From: an uncultured Ignavibacteriota bacterium
GTDB taxonomy: Bacteria; Bacteroidota; Ignavibacteria; UBA10030; UBA8401
Length of the DNA stretch: 64,000 bases
Assembly: GCA_903861125.1 (NCBI GenBank)
Contig: CAIOTF010000041.1
Location: forward strand, 1 to 64,000
Direction: 5' to 3'
Made by a program: the position numbers and the translations under genes. Every line of letters begins with the position of its first letter. Position 1 is the stretch's first letter. Shown one piece after another: positions 26,588-34,885 of the stretch. The notes beneath the pieces are model-generated. The model did not search any database, was not told the origin of the DNA, and was given only the letters and a program-made list of their open reading frames with translations.

Positions 26588-27380
26588 TAAAATAATCAGG
26601 ACTATATTGAACAGATTCTGCCAACCATATTGCATCATCATTCTTTTTGTTCTCGTTATAGCAACGGGATGCAAACGCGATGCACCGACACAAGGGACAA
26701 TCGTTGTGCCGCAGGAAACGGCAACTCTTCAGCCGATCGCCGAATACTATCTTGGCCCGAATATCACCGAGCCATCCGGCATTGCATACAACGCAAAGAA
26801 TAATTCATTCATCGTTGTGTCCGATGCGCATCCCGAAGTGTATGAAATAGATTTTCACGGTACATTGCTCCGGACGATACCAACGGCCGGCAGCGACCTT
26901 GAAGGGATTGCTCTTTCGAGCACCAATGATACAATCTACGTTGTAGAGGAAAAGAACAGACTGGTGGTCTCTTATCTTGCCAATGGAACAAAATTATCTT
27001 CCTTCAGCGCCGATGTTGCCACTCTTCCCAATAACGCTTTAGAGGGAATAGCCGCAGGTAAAAACGGACATCTGTATGTTCTAAATGAAAAACTGCCTGG
27101 AATGCTGTTAGAATACGCTCTGAACGGGACTGAACTTAAACGTACTCCACTTTCGCTTGCATCGGACTATGCCGACATATTTTACAGTGAAAGTGAAGAC
27201 TGTCTGTGGATGATCAGTGATGAATCAAAGAAGATTATGAAGACCGATCTTAACGGTTCATTGATCTCCCAATGGTTTGTGCCGTTCACTAAAGGAGAAG
27301 GGATCACGATCGTTCGTGATACGATCTATGTTGTCAATGATGCAGATGCAAAGCTCTATATCTTTAATAAACCGAAGTAA
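26577..27380 (+). CDS. SdiA-regulated/phytase-like beta-propeller lipoprotein
   Basis: A 267-residue exported lipoprotein (lipobox VIATGCKRD) with a propeller of the SdiA-regulated family (PF06977), which resembles phytase-like propellers: ITEPSGIAYNAKNNSFIVVSD, SDLEGIALSSTNDTIYVVEEKNR, NALEGIAAGKNGHLYVLNEK, KGEGITIVRDTIYVVND. The repeated EG(I/L)A motif marks the blades. Phytase activity is not shown by the sequence. ATG 26577 is inside a perfect 16-bp hairpin; an in-frame TTG at 26607 would also leave a good lipoprotein signal, so the true start is uncertain. Confidence 0.82.
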   Translation: MLRRKIIRTILNRFCQPYCIIILFVLVIATGCKRDAPTQGTIVVPQETATLQPIAEYYLGPNITEPSGIAYNAKNNSFIVVSDAHPEVYEIDFHGTLLRTIPTAGSDLEGIALSSTNDTIYVVEEKNRLVVSYLANGTKLSSFSADVATLPNNALEGIAAGKNGHLYVLNEKLPGMLLEYALNGTELKRTPLSLASDYADIFYSESEDCLWMISDESKKIMKTDLNGSLISQWFVPFTKGEGITIVRDTIYVVNDADAKLYIFNKPK

Positions 27381-27417
27381 GCGGTACACATTACCAAATA
27401 ATAAACGGAGGTACACG

Positions 27418-28602
27418 ATGAAAAATAAATCCATACTTTTTTCAATACTTCTTTCATCATTGTTTCTGATTGTGAACATCAATGCTCAATCAGTCATAAA
27501 AATGAACGAGGTATATTCACGCGGCGTTGCAGGAAATCTTGATTGGATCGAGATCTACAATTCCTCTTCGTCGCAGGTCGATATCAGCGGGTACAAGATC
27601 TATGATATCGGCGGTCAGGGAGGCACGAAAGGAAAGAAACTTTTTCCGGTCGGGACGATTCTTCCTGCAAAGGGATTTGCCGTTGTCATTACGGATACGG
27701 CAACATTTGTCGGTGATACGACAGGATTTGGTTTAGGCAGCGGCGGTGAAACAGTATGGCTGGAAAATGCGGCAGGTGTATTGATCGATACGATTGCATT
27801 TCCTGCATTGGGGAATGATACTTCGTATGCACGCATTCCGGATGGTTCAAACACATGGAAAAAAACAACACCGCTTACAAGAGGAATATCGAATGTTCTT
27901 GTAAAGATGAATGAAATATACTCTCGCGGCGTTGCCGGAAATCTTGATTGGATCGAGATCTATAATTCATCGGCTACCCAAATTGATATCAGCGGTTACA
28001 AGATCTATGATATCGGTGGTCAGGGCGGAACGAAAGGAAAGAAAATCTTCCCGGCCGGAACACTACTTGCGGCAAAGGGTTTCACCGTTATCGTTACCGA
28101 TACGGCAACATTTGTCGGAGATACAACAGGATTTGGTCTGGGAAGCGGCGGCGAAACAGTATGGCTTGAAAATGCATCCGGAACAATTATCGATACAGTG
28201 GCGTTTCCTGCACTTGGAAACGATACTTCGTATGCGCGGGTGCCGGACGGTTCAAATATTTTTGTAAAGAAAACTCCGGTGACCAGAGGAACAACAAACG
28301 GAGCAGGAACATTCGTACAGTCCAATCGTTCCGTTGCGACGGGATATACACTGGAACAGAATTATCCGAATCCGTTCAATCCTTCCACATCAATTCGGTA
28401 CAATCTGGCGGTCAGCGGTTCTGTACAAATAGCCGTATTTGATCTTCTGGGAAAAGAAATTGCGATGCTTGTTAACGGACAGGAATCTGCCGGTGAGCAT
28501 GTTGTACGTTTCAATGCAGGACATCATGCCAGCGGAATGTATTTCTACCGTCTTACGGCGGGCACATATTCCGAAATGAAAAAAATGGTGCTGATAAAAT
28601 GA
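27418..28602 (+). CDS. T9SS-exported protein with two near-identical LTD domains
   Basis: A 394-residue secreted protein: signal peptide (LFLIVNINAQ), two LTD domains of 128 residues, and a type IX sorting domain (TLEQNYPNPFNPSTSIRYNL ... GMYFYRLTAGTYSEMKKMVLIK-type end). Both LTDs carry NLDWIEIYNSS, DISGYKIYDIGGQGGTKGKK and ATFVGDTTGFGLGSGGETVW with only scattered changes, so the duplication is recent. ATG 27418 follows ACGGAGG; the longer track ORF overlaps the preceding gene and is not used. It should be delivered to the cell surface. Its last bases overlap the small ORF at 28599 by ATGA. Confidence 0.93.
   Translation: MKNKSILFSILLSSLFLIVNINAQSVIKMNEVYSRGVAGNLDWIEIYNSSSSQVDISGYKIYDIGGQGGTKGKKLFPVGTILPAKGFAVVITDTATFVGDTTGFGLGSGGETVWLENAAGVLIDTIAFPALGNDTSYARIPDGSNTWKKTTPLTRGISNVLVKMNEIYSRGVAGNLDWIEIYNSSATQIDISGYKIYDIGGQGGTKGKKIFPAGTLLAAKGFTVIVTDTATFVGDTTGFGLGSGGETVWLENASGTIIDTVAFPALGNDTSYARVPDGSNIFVKKTPVTRGTTNGAGTFVQSNRSVATGYTLEQNYPNPFNPSTSIRYNLAVSGSVQIAVFDLLGKEIAMLVNGQESAGEHVVRFNAGHHASGMYFYRLTAGTYSEMKKMVLIK
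27502..28290 (+). repeat. Internal 384-bp duplication (period 405 bp) encoding LTD domains
   Basis: Copies at 27502-27885 and 27907-28290 keep the same reading frame and exact alignment (ATG 27502 to ATG 27907, AGAGGA 27880 to 28285). Protein identity is much higher than to the two LTDs in the lipoprotein at 25618. Confidence 0.9.
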
Positions 28603-28709
28603 TTACTCGTGAACGGAAGCAGATACATTTTGTCTACTTAGAGTTGATCGCACTTGGTGCGGCGATTGTGTTCGGCTTGGTTCATTTGTTTTTGTATCTA
28701 TTTCCATAA
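28599..28709 (+). CDS. 36-residue single-pass membrane peptide
   Basis: Too short for the ORF track. It begins MITRERKQIHFVYLELI and continues with a hydrophobic helix (LGAAIVFGLVHLFLYLF), ending Pro-stop. The ATG overlaps the stop of the T9SS-LTD gene as ATGA, which implies coupled translation. The basic N-terminus and about 20-residue hydrophobic stretch predict one inner-membrane helix with the N-terminus in the cytoplasm. I know no family for it. It is followed by a terminator, as the last gene of the 19403-28709 series. Confidence 0.6.
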   Translation: MITRERKQIHFVYLELIALGAAIVFGLVHLFLYLFP

Positions 28710-28808
28710 ACAGAAACATATCTTTTGCAGTGATGAGAACCGTTTTCATTCTGCATAACGGTATTATGAAACGAACTATTTTCTGAAGAGACTCTTAAGA
28801 GAGAACCC

Positions 28809-28837
28809 AAAAGCTCCGTCTATTTGACGGAGCTTTT
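28809..28837 (+). terminator. Rho-independent terminator
   Basis: AAAAGCTCCGTC, loop TATTT, GACGGAGCTTTT: a perfect 12-bp stem ending in a short T-run, 100 bp after the 36-residue ORF and before the radical SAM gene. Confidence 0.85.
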
Positions 28838-28991
28838 GCATTGTAAGGTTGCGATATTATTGATTATTTTTGATGGTTGTACCATTATCCCCGATGGTCA
28901 CTGCTGCAGCTCTTTATGGCAGATTAAAAAATATTACGGTACATTGCAGTCAACGCAGGAAGATCTGATTTGTAGTCGGCAGGAGGGAAGC

Positions 28992-30470
28992 ATGAATATC
29001 CTCATGATATACCCGATGTATCCGAACACTTTTTGGAGTTTCAGACATGCACTCAAGTTTGTGTCGAAGAAAGCCAGTTTCCCGCCGTTAGGACTATTAA
29101 CCGTTGCTGCACTCCTTCCCGATGATTGGAATAAAAAATTAATCGATCTGAATACCACCCCTCTTACGGATTCGGATATTCGTTGGGCTGATTACGTTTT
29201 TCTCAGCGCAATGTCCATTCAAAGTGAATCCGCAAATACTGTTATTGAACGATGCCGGCAATGCAAGACAAAGATAGTGGCCGGAGGTCCGTTGTTTACT
29301 AGCAGCAGTGATCAGTACGACCATCTGGACCATCTTGTGCTGAATGAAGCGGAGATCACGCTGCCGTTGTTCCTGCGCGATCTGGCTGCCGGAACGCCGC
29401 AACATAAATACACAACGAACGAATGGGCCGATATCTCTGCAACGCCGCTTCCTTTATGGAACCTTGTTGACCATACGCAGTATTCATCAATGAATATTCA
29501 GTATTCCCGCGGGTGTCCGTATGAATGCGATTTTTGCGATATCACGGTCCTTTACGGAAGAAGGCCGCGTACAAAAACAAAAGAGCAGGTGATCGCCGAA
29601 CTTGATGCCGTCTATGCCTCCGGCTGGCGGGGACCGCTGTTCTTTGTGGACGATAATTTCATCGGCAATAAGAACAAATTAAAGAAAGAGATCCTTCCGG
29701 CCATTGCCAAGTGGAACCATGAACACAACCATCCGTTTTATCTTAACACGGAAGCCTCGATAAATCTTGCGGATGATGAAGTACTGCTGCAGTTAATGGC
29801 AGCCGCAGGTTTTGAATCGGTGTTCATCGGCATTGAGTCTCCCAACGAAAAAAGTCTTCTTGAATGCAACAAGATCCAGAACAGAAACCGTGATATGATC
29901 TTGAGCGTGAAGAAAATTCAGCAGGCAGGACTTGAAGTGCAGGGGGGATTTATTGTCGGGTTTGACAATGATCATCCGTTAATCTTTGATGAGCTGATAC
30001 AGTTCATACAGCAAAGCGGCATAGTGACCGCCATGGTCGGACTGCTGAACGCACCGAGAGGAACCAAACTCCACAAAAAAATGCTTGATGAAGGAAGGAT
30101 GCTTGCAAACTTTACGGGCAGCAATACCGATTTCTCGATAAACTTTATTCCCAGGATGGATTGTGATGCTTTGCTGAACGGTTACAAAAGAATCGTGAGC
30201 ACCATCTATTCACCGAAAAAATACCATGAACGGATCATGCAGTTTCTGCAGACCTTCGACCCGAAGCAGAAAAAGGTTTTTCATTTCAATCCCAATTACG
30301 TTCAGGCATTATTGCGGTCCATGTTCTTGCTGGGGATCGTCAGTGCAGGACGAAAATATTATTGGAAATTATTCTTCTGGACACTCTTCCGCAAACCGCA
30401 GTTCTTCTCCTTAGCCATAGGATTTGCAATTTACGGATTTCATTTCAGAAAGATTTCGCAGGATTACTGA
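28992..30470 (+). CDS. B12-binding-domain radical SAM protein
   Basis: A 492-residue cytoplasmic enzyme. An N-terminal cobalamin-binding-like domain (about 1-140: PPLGLLTVAALLPDDW, DYVFLSAMSIQ, KIVAGGPLFTS) precedes a radical SAM domain with the [4Fe-4S] cysteines in CPYECDFCD (Cys175, 179, 182), then FFVDDNFIGNK and a FIGIESPNEKSL segment. The C-terminal part resembles DUF4070. Such proteins catalyse methylations or other radical modifications; the substrate is not evident. ATG 28992 follows AGGAGGG; the track extension to 28824 would cross the region after the terminator. It stands alone, convergent with the RND operon. Confidence 0.9.
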   Translation: MNILMIYPMYPNTFWSFRHALKFVSKKASFPPLGLLTVAALLPDDWNKKLIDLNTTPLTDSDIRWADYVFLSAMSIQSESANTVIERCRQCKTKIVAGGPLFTSSSDQYDHLDHLVLNEAEITLPLFLRDLAAGTPQHKYTTNEWADISATPLPLWNLVDHTQYSSMNIQYSRGCPYECDFCDITVLYGRRPRTKTKEQVIAELDAVYASGWRGPLFFVDDNFIGNKNKLKKEILPAIAKWNHEHNHPFYLNTEASINLADDEVLLQLMAAAGFESVFIGIESPNEKSLLECNKIQNRNRDMILSVKKIQQAGLEVQGGFIVGFDNDHPLIFDELIQFIQQSGIVTAMVGLLNAPRGTKLHKKMLDEGRMLANFTGSNTDFSINFIPRMDCDALLNGYKRIVSTIYSPKKYHERIMQFLQTFDPKQKKVFHFNPNYVQALLRSMFLLGIVSAGRKYYWKLFFWTLFRKPQFFSLAIGFAIYGFHFRKISQDY

Positions 30471-30496
30471 TGCGGTCCGTTCCTGTTTTTTATGTT

Positions 30497-30549
30497 GCAG
30501 AACTCTTTAAAATGCCGCCGCCGGTCAAAGACCGGCGACAGAGTTCTGC
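30497..30549. terminator. Two-tier hairpin between convergent genes
   Basis: Outer arms GCAGAACTCT and AGAGTTCTGC (10 bp, perfect) enclose an inner stem GCCGGTC-AAA-GACCGGC. It fills the 95-bp gap between the radical SAM gene and the RND pump gene. No strong T-run on either side, so a bidirectional terminator is likely but not certain. Confidence 0.5.
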
Positions 30550-30565
30550 GACATTGTTGAGATGA

Positions 30566-33500
30566 TTACTTTAATTCTTTTTCTGAAAAGCGTTTGCTGA
30601 TCCATGATTTTGCTTTTTCGGTATATTCATCAACAAGTGAATATGCCGTTGGAACAACGACGAGGGTTAAAAATGTTGAGATCGTTAATCCGAAAATGAT
30701 CGCAACGGCAAGCGGACGCCAGAAGCCAGCACTTTCGGAACCCGAAACAAAATGGAATTCCGTCCAGTTAAAATCGACTCCCGTACCCATAGGGATCAAC
30801 GCCAACACTGCCGCAGCCGCTGTCAATAGAACCGGACGCAAACGGACCCTTCCGGCTTCCACTAGGGCGTCATCCAGAGACATACCCCCTTCGCTATGTT
30901 TATGCTTCACAAAATCGAGAAGAATAATACCGTTACGCACAACAATACCGGCAAGCGCAACAATGCCGACACCGGTCATCATCACACTGAGCGGAGTTTG
31001 TGTAATGATCAGGCCGAGAAGCACGCCGATAAGCGACAAAATAACTGAGAGCATAATCACGAACGGCACTTTCATTGAATTGAATTCCATAACCATGATT
31101 AAAAAGACCAGAAGCAATGTTATAATGAATGCTTTACTCAGGAAGTCAGATGCTTTTTGCTGCTCTTCCTGAGAGCCGGTCAGTTTCACAGCATATCCGT
31201 TGGGCAAAGAAATATCGGCGATGCGTGCTTTCACATCGCTGAGCACTTCGGATTGTACGCGACCCGCAACATCTCCGCTGACAGTAATGACGCGCTTCTG
31301 GTCTTTCCGGCGAATGTCGGTGACCGATGTTGTACGCCGTATATCCGCAACCGAGGTGATCGGTATCGACAGCAATTGTCCGCGACGGTTCATAAAATTG
31401 ATACGGAGATTTTCAATATCCGCAGGTGATGTTCGTTGATCTTCCTTCAAGCGGACGCGGATCTTGTATTCGTCTTCGCCGACCCGGTATTTCGATGCTT
31501 CCACACCGGCGATTGCGGCTCGTACGGTTGAAGCAATCTGACCCGTGCTTGTATAAAACAGTCCTGCTTTTTCACGGTCAACAATAATCTCTACTTCAGG
31601 GCGTCCGGTATTGTAATCATCTTTTAAGTCAACGAGTCCCGGAATATCTTTGATCCTTTCGCGGATCTGTTTGCTGATTGTTGCAAGCTGAGCGTAATCT
31701 TCACCCGAAACTTCGATACTGACCGGCGAACCGACCGGAGGTCCCATTTGCTGTTTCGTCAGACGGATCTCCGCGCCGGAAATTCCAAGCGTTGCTTTGC
31801 GGATCTCTTCCATGGTCTCAAACGTGCTTTGTGAACGAAAATTTTTCTCGTAGAAATTAATCGCCACTCTACCTTTGTTTGCCGTTCCCTGACCGCCGAA
31901 ATCGAACATGTCATCCGAAGTACCGACACTTGCGCCGATAAACTCAACGTCCTTGCGTCCGGGGATCGACTGCATACGTTCCTCGAGTATTTTTGATATT
32001 CCATTTGTTACCTCGAGCGATGCTCCGGCCGGACATTCAATACTGACGCTCACCTGCGAGGGTTCGGTATTCGGGAAGAACTCGACTCCTTTATTAAATA
32101 GGACGAACAGGATAATCACAGAAAGTAGCAATGTGAACGAGCCCCAGATTGTCTTCCACTTGTGCTGCAATGTCCAGCGAAGGGTTACCACATAGTTCTT
32201 CTGCATCCACGGGAAGAACTGTTCATCCACTTTATGATAGAGGATGGTGAGAGGATTATATTTTTTGTACCAATGCGGATGTTCAAGATTGAAGCGGGCT
32301 TTTTTGATCTCTTTCTGGTAGTTAATCCACTGCGCCGCCTGAACGGGACTGATGACATATGCAACGAACAGTGATGCGGTCAGTGTTACAATCAGTGTGA
32401 TCGGCAGAAATTTCATAAACTCGCCGACAATGCCGGGCCAGAAGAGCAGTGGAATAAAGGCCGAAAGTATTGTTACTGTTGAAGCCAGCACGGGAATGAA
32501 AACTTCACCGGCCGCTTTCTTGGCCGCTACATTCGGTTCTTCGTTGAATTCCTGCTGATGACGGTATGTATTTTCAATCACGACGATTGCATCGTCCACA
32601 AGAATTCCCAAAGCAAGAACAAGTGCAAACAGCACTACCATATTCAGTGTGATACCCATCGCACCCAGGACAATGTAGCCAACGAACATGGAGAGCGGTA
32701 TGGCGGTGGATATCAATAGCGAGTTCTTGAAACCGAAGAACATGAAGAGCGAAAGAACAACAAGGAACATGCCGGTGTAAATACTGTTCTCCAGCTCGTG
32801 CACCATTCTTTTAATGAAGCGGGATTGATCATTGGATATTTCCAGTTTGATTCCATCCGGAAGATTCTTTTGCTCTGCTTCAACGATCAGTTTCACGTCG
32901 TCGGCAATTCGGATCAAGTTTTCACCCGATCGTTTCCGGACAGCAAGTGAAACAACCTCACCGCCGTTCAGCCGCGCATATGTCTGACGGTCTTCGAATG
33001 AATAATCGACCGTGGCAACATCGCGCAAATAGATCGGTTTGCCGTTCTGAATTTTTAAGACGATGTTTTCCAGCGGTTTTACCTGCTTAAATTCACCGGG
33101 AACGCGAACGGTAAGATTTTTTTCTTTTGTTTCAATCGTTCCGCCAGGGATCGAAAGATTCTCGGCACGGATCGCTCCCGATACATCGTCGAAGCTGACC
33201 TGATAAGCATTCATTCGGTAGACATCAACATTCACCTGAATTTCGGGCTGCAGTCCGCCGGTGATATCCGCACGGAGCACACCCTGCACTGCTTCGATTT
33301 TATCCTGAAGATCTTCGGCAATTTTTTTCAGCCGCGCCACGCCGACATCGCCGACGGCGTTTACATACATAATGGGGAATTCGCTGAAGTTGATCTCCGA
33401 GACGATCGGATCGAGAATGTCGGCCGGCAGCTGTCCGCGGGTTGAATTGACCTTATCACGCACCCTGCGCAACGCTTCATCGACATCGACCCCTGTATTG

Positions 33501-33784
33501 AACTCAACGCGGATGGTTGAAAGACCTTCCTTGGAAACGGAAGAAATCTGTTTGACATCCTTCAATCCTTTCAATGCGCGCTCAAGCGGCTGAGAGATCA
33601 ATCCTTCGATATCAACGGGAGAGACACCGATGTAGGGTGTCGACACGATGACGAGTGGTATGGTAATATCCGGTGTCGCTTCGCGCGGCAATCCGGTATA
33701 GGATGTATAACCAAAGACAACGATCATCACCATCAGCAGATAGACCGCTACTTTGTTATCGACTGCAATGTTCCAGATTTTCAT
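30566..33784 (-). CDS. RND efflux pump, inner-membrane permease
   Basis: A 1072-residue AcrB/HAE1-type RND transporter: first helix VAVYLLMVMIVVFGY, large periplasmic porter loops in each half, the proton-relay helix with paired Asp (LALGILVDDAIVVIENTYRH) and the late FGLTISTFLTLVVVPTAYSL. Length matches the family. It exports hydrophobic compounds using proton motive force in complex with the adaptor and TolC-like protein encoded upstream. The gap to the adaptor gene is 14 bp, so it is the last gene of a TetR-TolC-adaptor-pump operon. Cargo cannot be predicted. Confidence 0.95.
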   Translation of the reverse strand: MKIWNIAVDNKVAVYLLMVMIVVFGYTSYTGLPREATPDITIPLVIVSTPYIGVSPVDIEGLISQPLERALKGLKDVKQISSVSKEGLSTIRVEFNTGVDVDEALRRVRDKVNSTRGQLPADILDPIVSEINFSEFPIMYVNAVGDVGVARLKKIAEDLQDKIEAVQGVLRADITGGLQPEIQVNVDVYRMNAYQVSFDDVSGAIRAENLSIPGGTIETKEKNLTVRVPGEFKQVKPLENIVLKIQNGKPIYLRDVATVDYSFEDRQTYARLNGGEVVSLAVRKRSGENLIRIADDVKLIVEAEQKNLPDGIKLEISNDQSRFIKRMVHELENSIYTGMFLVVLSLFMFFGFKNSLLISTAIPLSMFVGYIVLGAMGITLNMVVLFALVLALGILVDDAIVVIENTYRHQQEFNEEPNVAAKKAAGEVFIPVLASTVTILSAFIPLLFWPGIVGEFMKFLPITLIVTLTASLFVAYVISPVQAAQWINYQKEIKKARFNLEHPHWYKKYNPLTILYHKVDEQFFPWMQKNYVVTLRWTLQHKWKTIWGSFTLLLSVIILFVLFNKGVEFFPNTEPSQVSVSIECPAGASLEVTNGISKILEERMQSIPGRKDVEFIGASVGTSDDMFDFGGQGTANKGRVAINFYEKNFRSQSTFETMEEIRKATLGISGAEIRLTKQQMGPPVGSPVSIEVSGEDYAQLATISKQIRERIKDIPGLVDLKDDYNTGRPEVEIIVDREKAGLFYTSTGQIASTVRAAIAGVEASKYRVGEDEYKIRVRLKEDQRTSPADIENLRINFMNRRGQLLSIPITSVADIRRTTSVTDIRRKDQKRVITVSGDVAGRVQSEVLSDVKARIADISLPNGYAVKLTGSQEEQQKASDFLSKAFIITLLLVFLIMVMEFNSMKVPFVIMLSVILSLIGVLLGLIITQTPLSVMMTGVGIVALAGIVVRNGIILLDFVKHKHSEGGMSLDDALVEAGRVRLRPVLLTAAAAVLALIPMGTGVDFNWTEFHFVSGSESAGFWRPLAVAIIFGLTISTFLTLVVVPTAYSLVDEYTEKAKSWISKRFSEKELK

Positions 33785-33798
33785 AGTGGCTGCTCCCT

Positions 33799-34845
33799 TT
33801 ATTGCGTGATGACAACAGGTGATCCGTTGATCAGTTTTTGATAACCGGAAACGATCAAGAGGTCGCCTATCTTTAATCCGTTCACCACTTCGACAAGATT
33901 TCCCTGACGTCCGCCGATTGTGACCCGGCGTTCTTCCGCTGTACCTTTATTCACGACGTAAACGATATACCGGTCACGGTCGACCAATTGCACAAGACTT
34001 TCGCTGACAAGAATTGCATCGTTCTTTTTTTGCCGGACGAGGGTCACCTTTGCGACCATCTCCGGTTTAAGTTTGCCATTCGGATTCGGCAGGAGGATCT
34101 CCACAAGCATCGTTCGGTTTGCAGCCGATACTGTTGAGCCTACATAGGTCACTTTTCCGTTCAGAAGTTCACCCGGAACAGCGTCGAATGTTACAGAGAC
34201 CGACGTTCCAATATTGATCATGCCGGAATACAATTCGGGAATTTCCGCCTGTATCTTTATTGTTGATGTGTTCACAACCCGAGCAATCGGAATTCCGGGA
34301 GCGGCCATTTCTCCGGTGTTCGGTATGGTATTGTCCACTACACCGTTGATCGGACTTCGCAGTTGTGTTCGTTCCCACCGGGCTTGCATCAGATCAGCAT
34401 TTGCTTTGGCGGCATCGCGTCCGTACACAAGGTTCTTATATTGCAATTCGCTGATTCCCTGCTGTTCAAAAACGGACTGTTGCTTTTCCACATTCAGCTG
34501 TGCCATCTTGTATTGTGCATTGGCTGCTTCGTAACTTGCTTTAATCACTTCATCTTTCAGCGTTACGATGAGATCGCCCTGTTTTACCCGGTCTCCTTTT
34601 TTCTTTTTCCATTCCTTAACGATGCCACCTTCTTCAGGACTCATCATGACATCTTCAAAAGCTTTCACCGTGCCGGCAACCTGAATACCGTCGATCATGG
34701 CGGAGGGGATTATTTTCTGCACTGATATATTGACCGGCTGAACTTTTTGTGTTGTGCCTGCCGTTTCTACTTTCTTGCAGGATGGAATCGCTGCTATGAC
34801 TGCGGCGATTATTATTGCGGCGAGGAAATGTTTTGTTGTTTTCAT
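33799..34845 (-). CDS. RND efflux periplasmic adaptor (membrane-fusion protein)
   Basis: A 348-residue lipoprotein (lipobox AAIPSCKKV) with the standard adaptor plan: barrel-sandwich lipoyl halves (MMSPEEGGIVKEWKKKKGD ... INGVVDNTIPNTGEMAAPG), an alpha-helical hairpin between them, a beta-barrel (EIPELYSGMINIGTSVSV) and a membrane-proximal domain. It links the RND pump to the TolC-like channel. It lies 40 bp downstream of the TolC gene. Confidence 0.94.
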   Translation of the reverse strand: MKTTKHFLAAIIIAAVIAAIPSCKKVETAGTTQKVQPVNISVQKIIPSAMIDGIQVAGTVKAFEDVMMSPEEGGIVKEWKKKKGDRVKQGDLIVTLKDEVIKASYEAANAQYKMAQLNVEKQQSVFEQQGISELQYKNLVYGRDAAKANADLMQARWERTQLRSPINGVVDNTIPNTGEMAAPGIPIARVVNTSTIKIQAEIPELYSGMINIGTSVSVTFDAVPGELLNGKVTYVGSTVSAANRTMLVEILLPNPNGKLKPEMVAKVTLVRQKKNDAILVSESLVQLVDRDRYIVYVVNKGTAEERRVTIGGRQGNLVEVVNGLKIGDLLIVSGYQKLINGSPVVITQ

Positions 34846-34885
34846 TGTGATTGTTCCTTTTGTCTATTCAAATTCAAACGTTAAT

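Noticed and set aside
27502-28290. Long direct repeats that might suggest a CRISPR array or transposon ends
   Set aside because: The repeat is a 405-bp in-frame coding duplication of LTD domains; no short spaced repeats or transposase are present.
30594-31172. 192-residue plus-strand ORF opposite the RND pump
   Set aside because: Antisense shadow; the minus strand encodes a complete RND permease.
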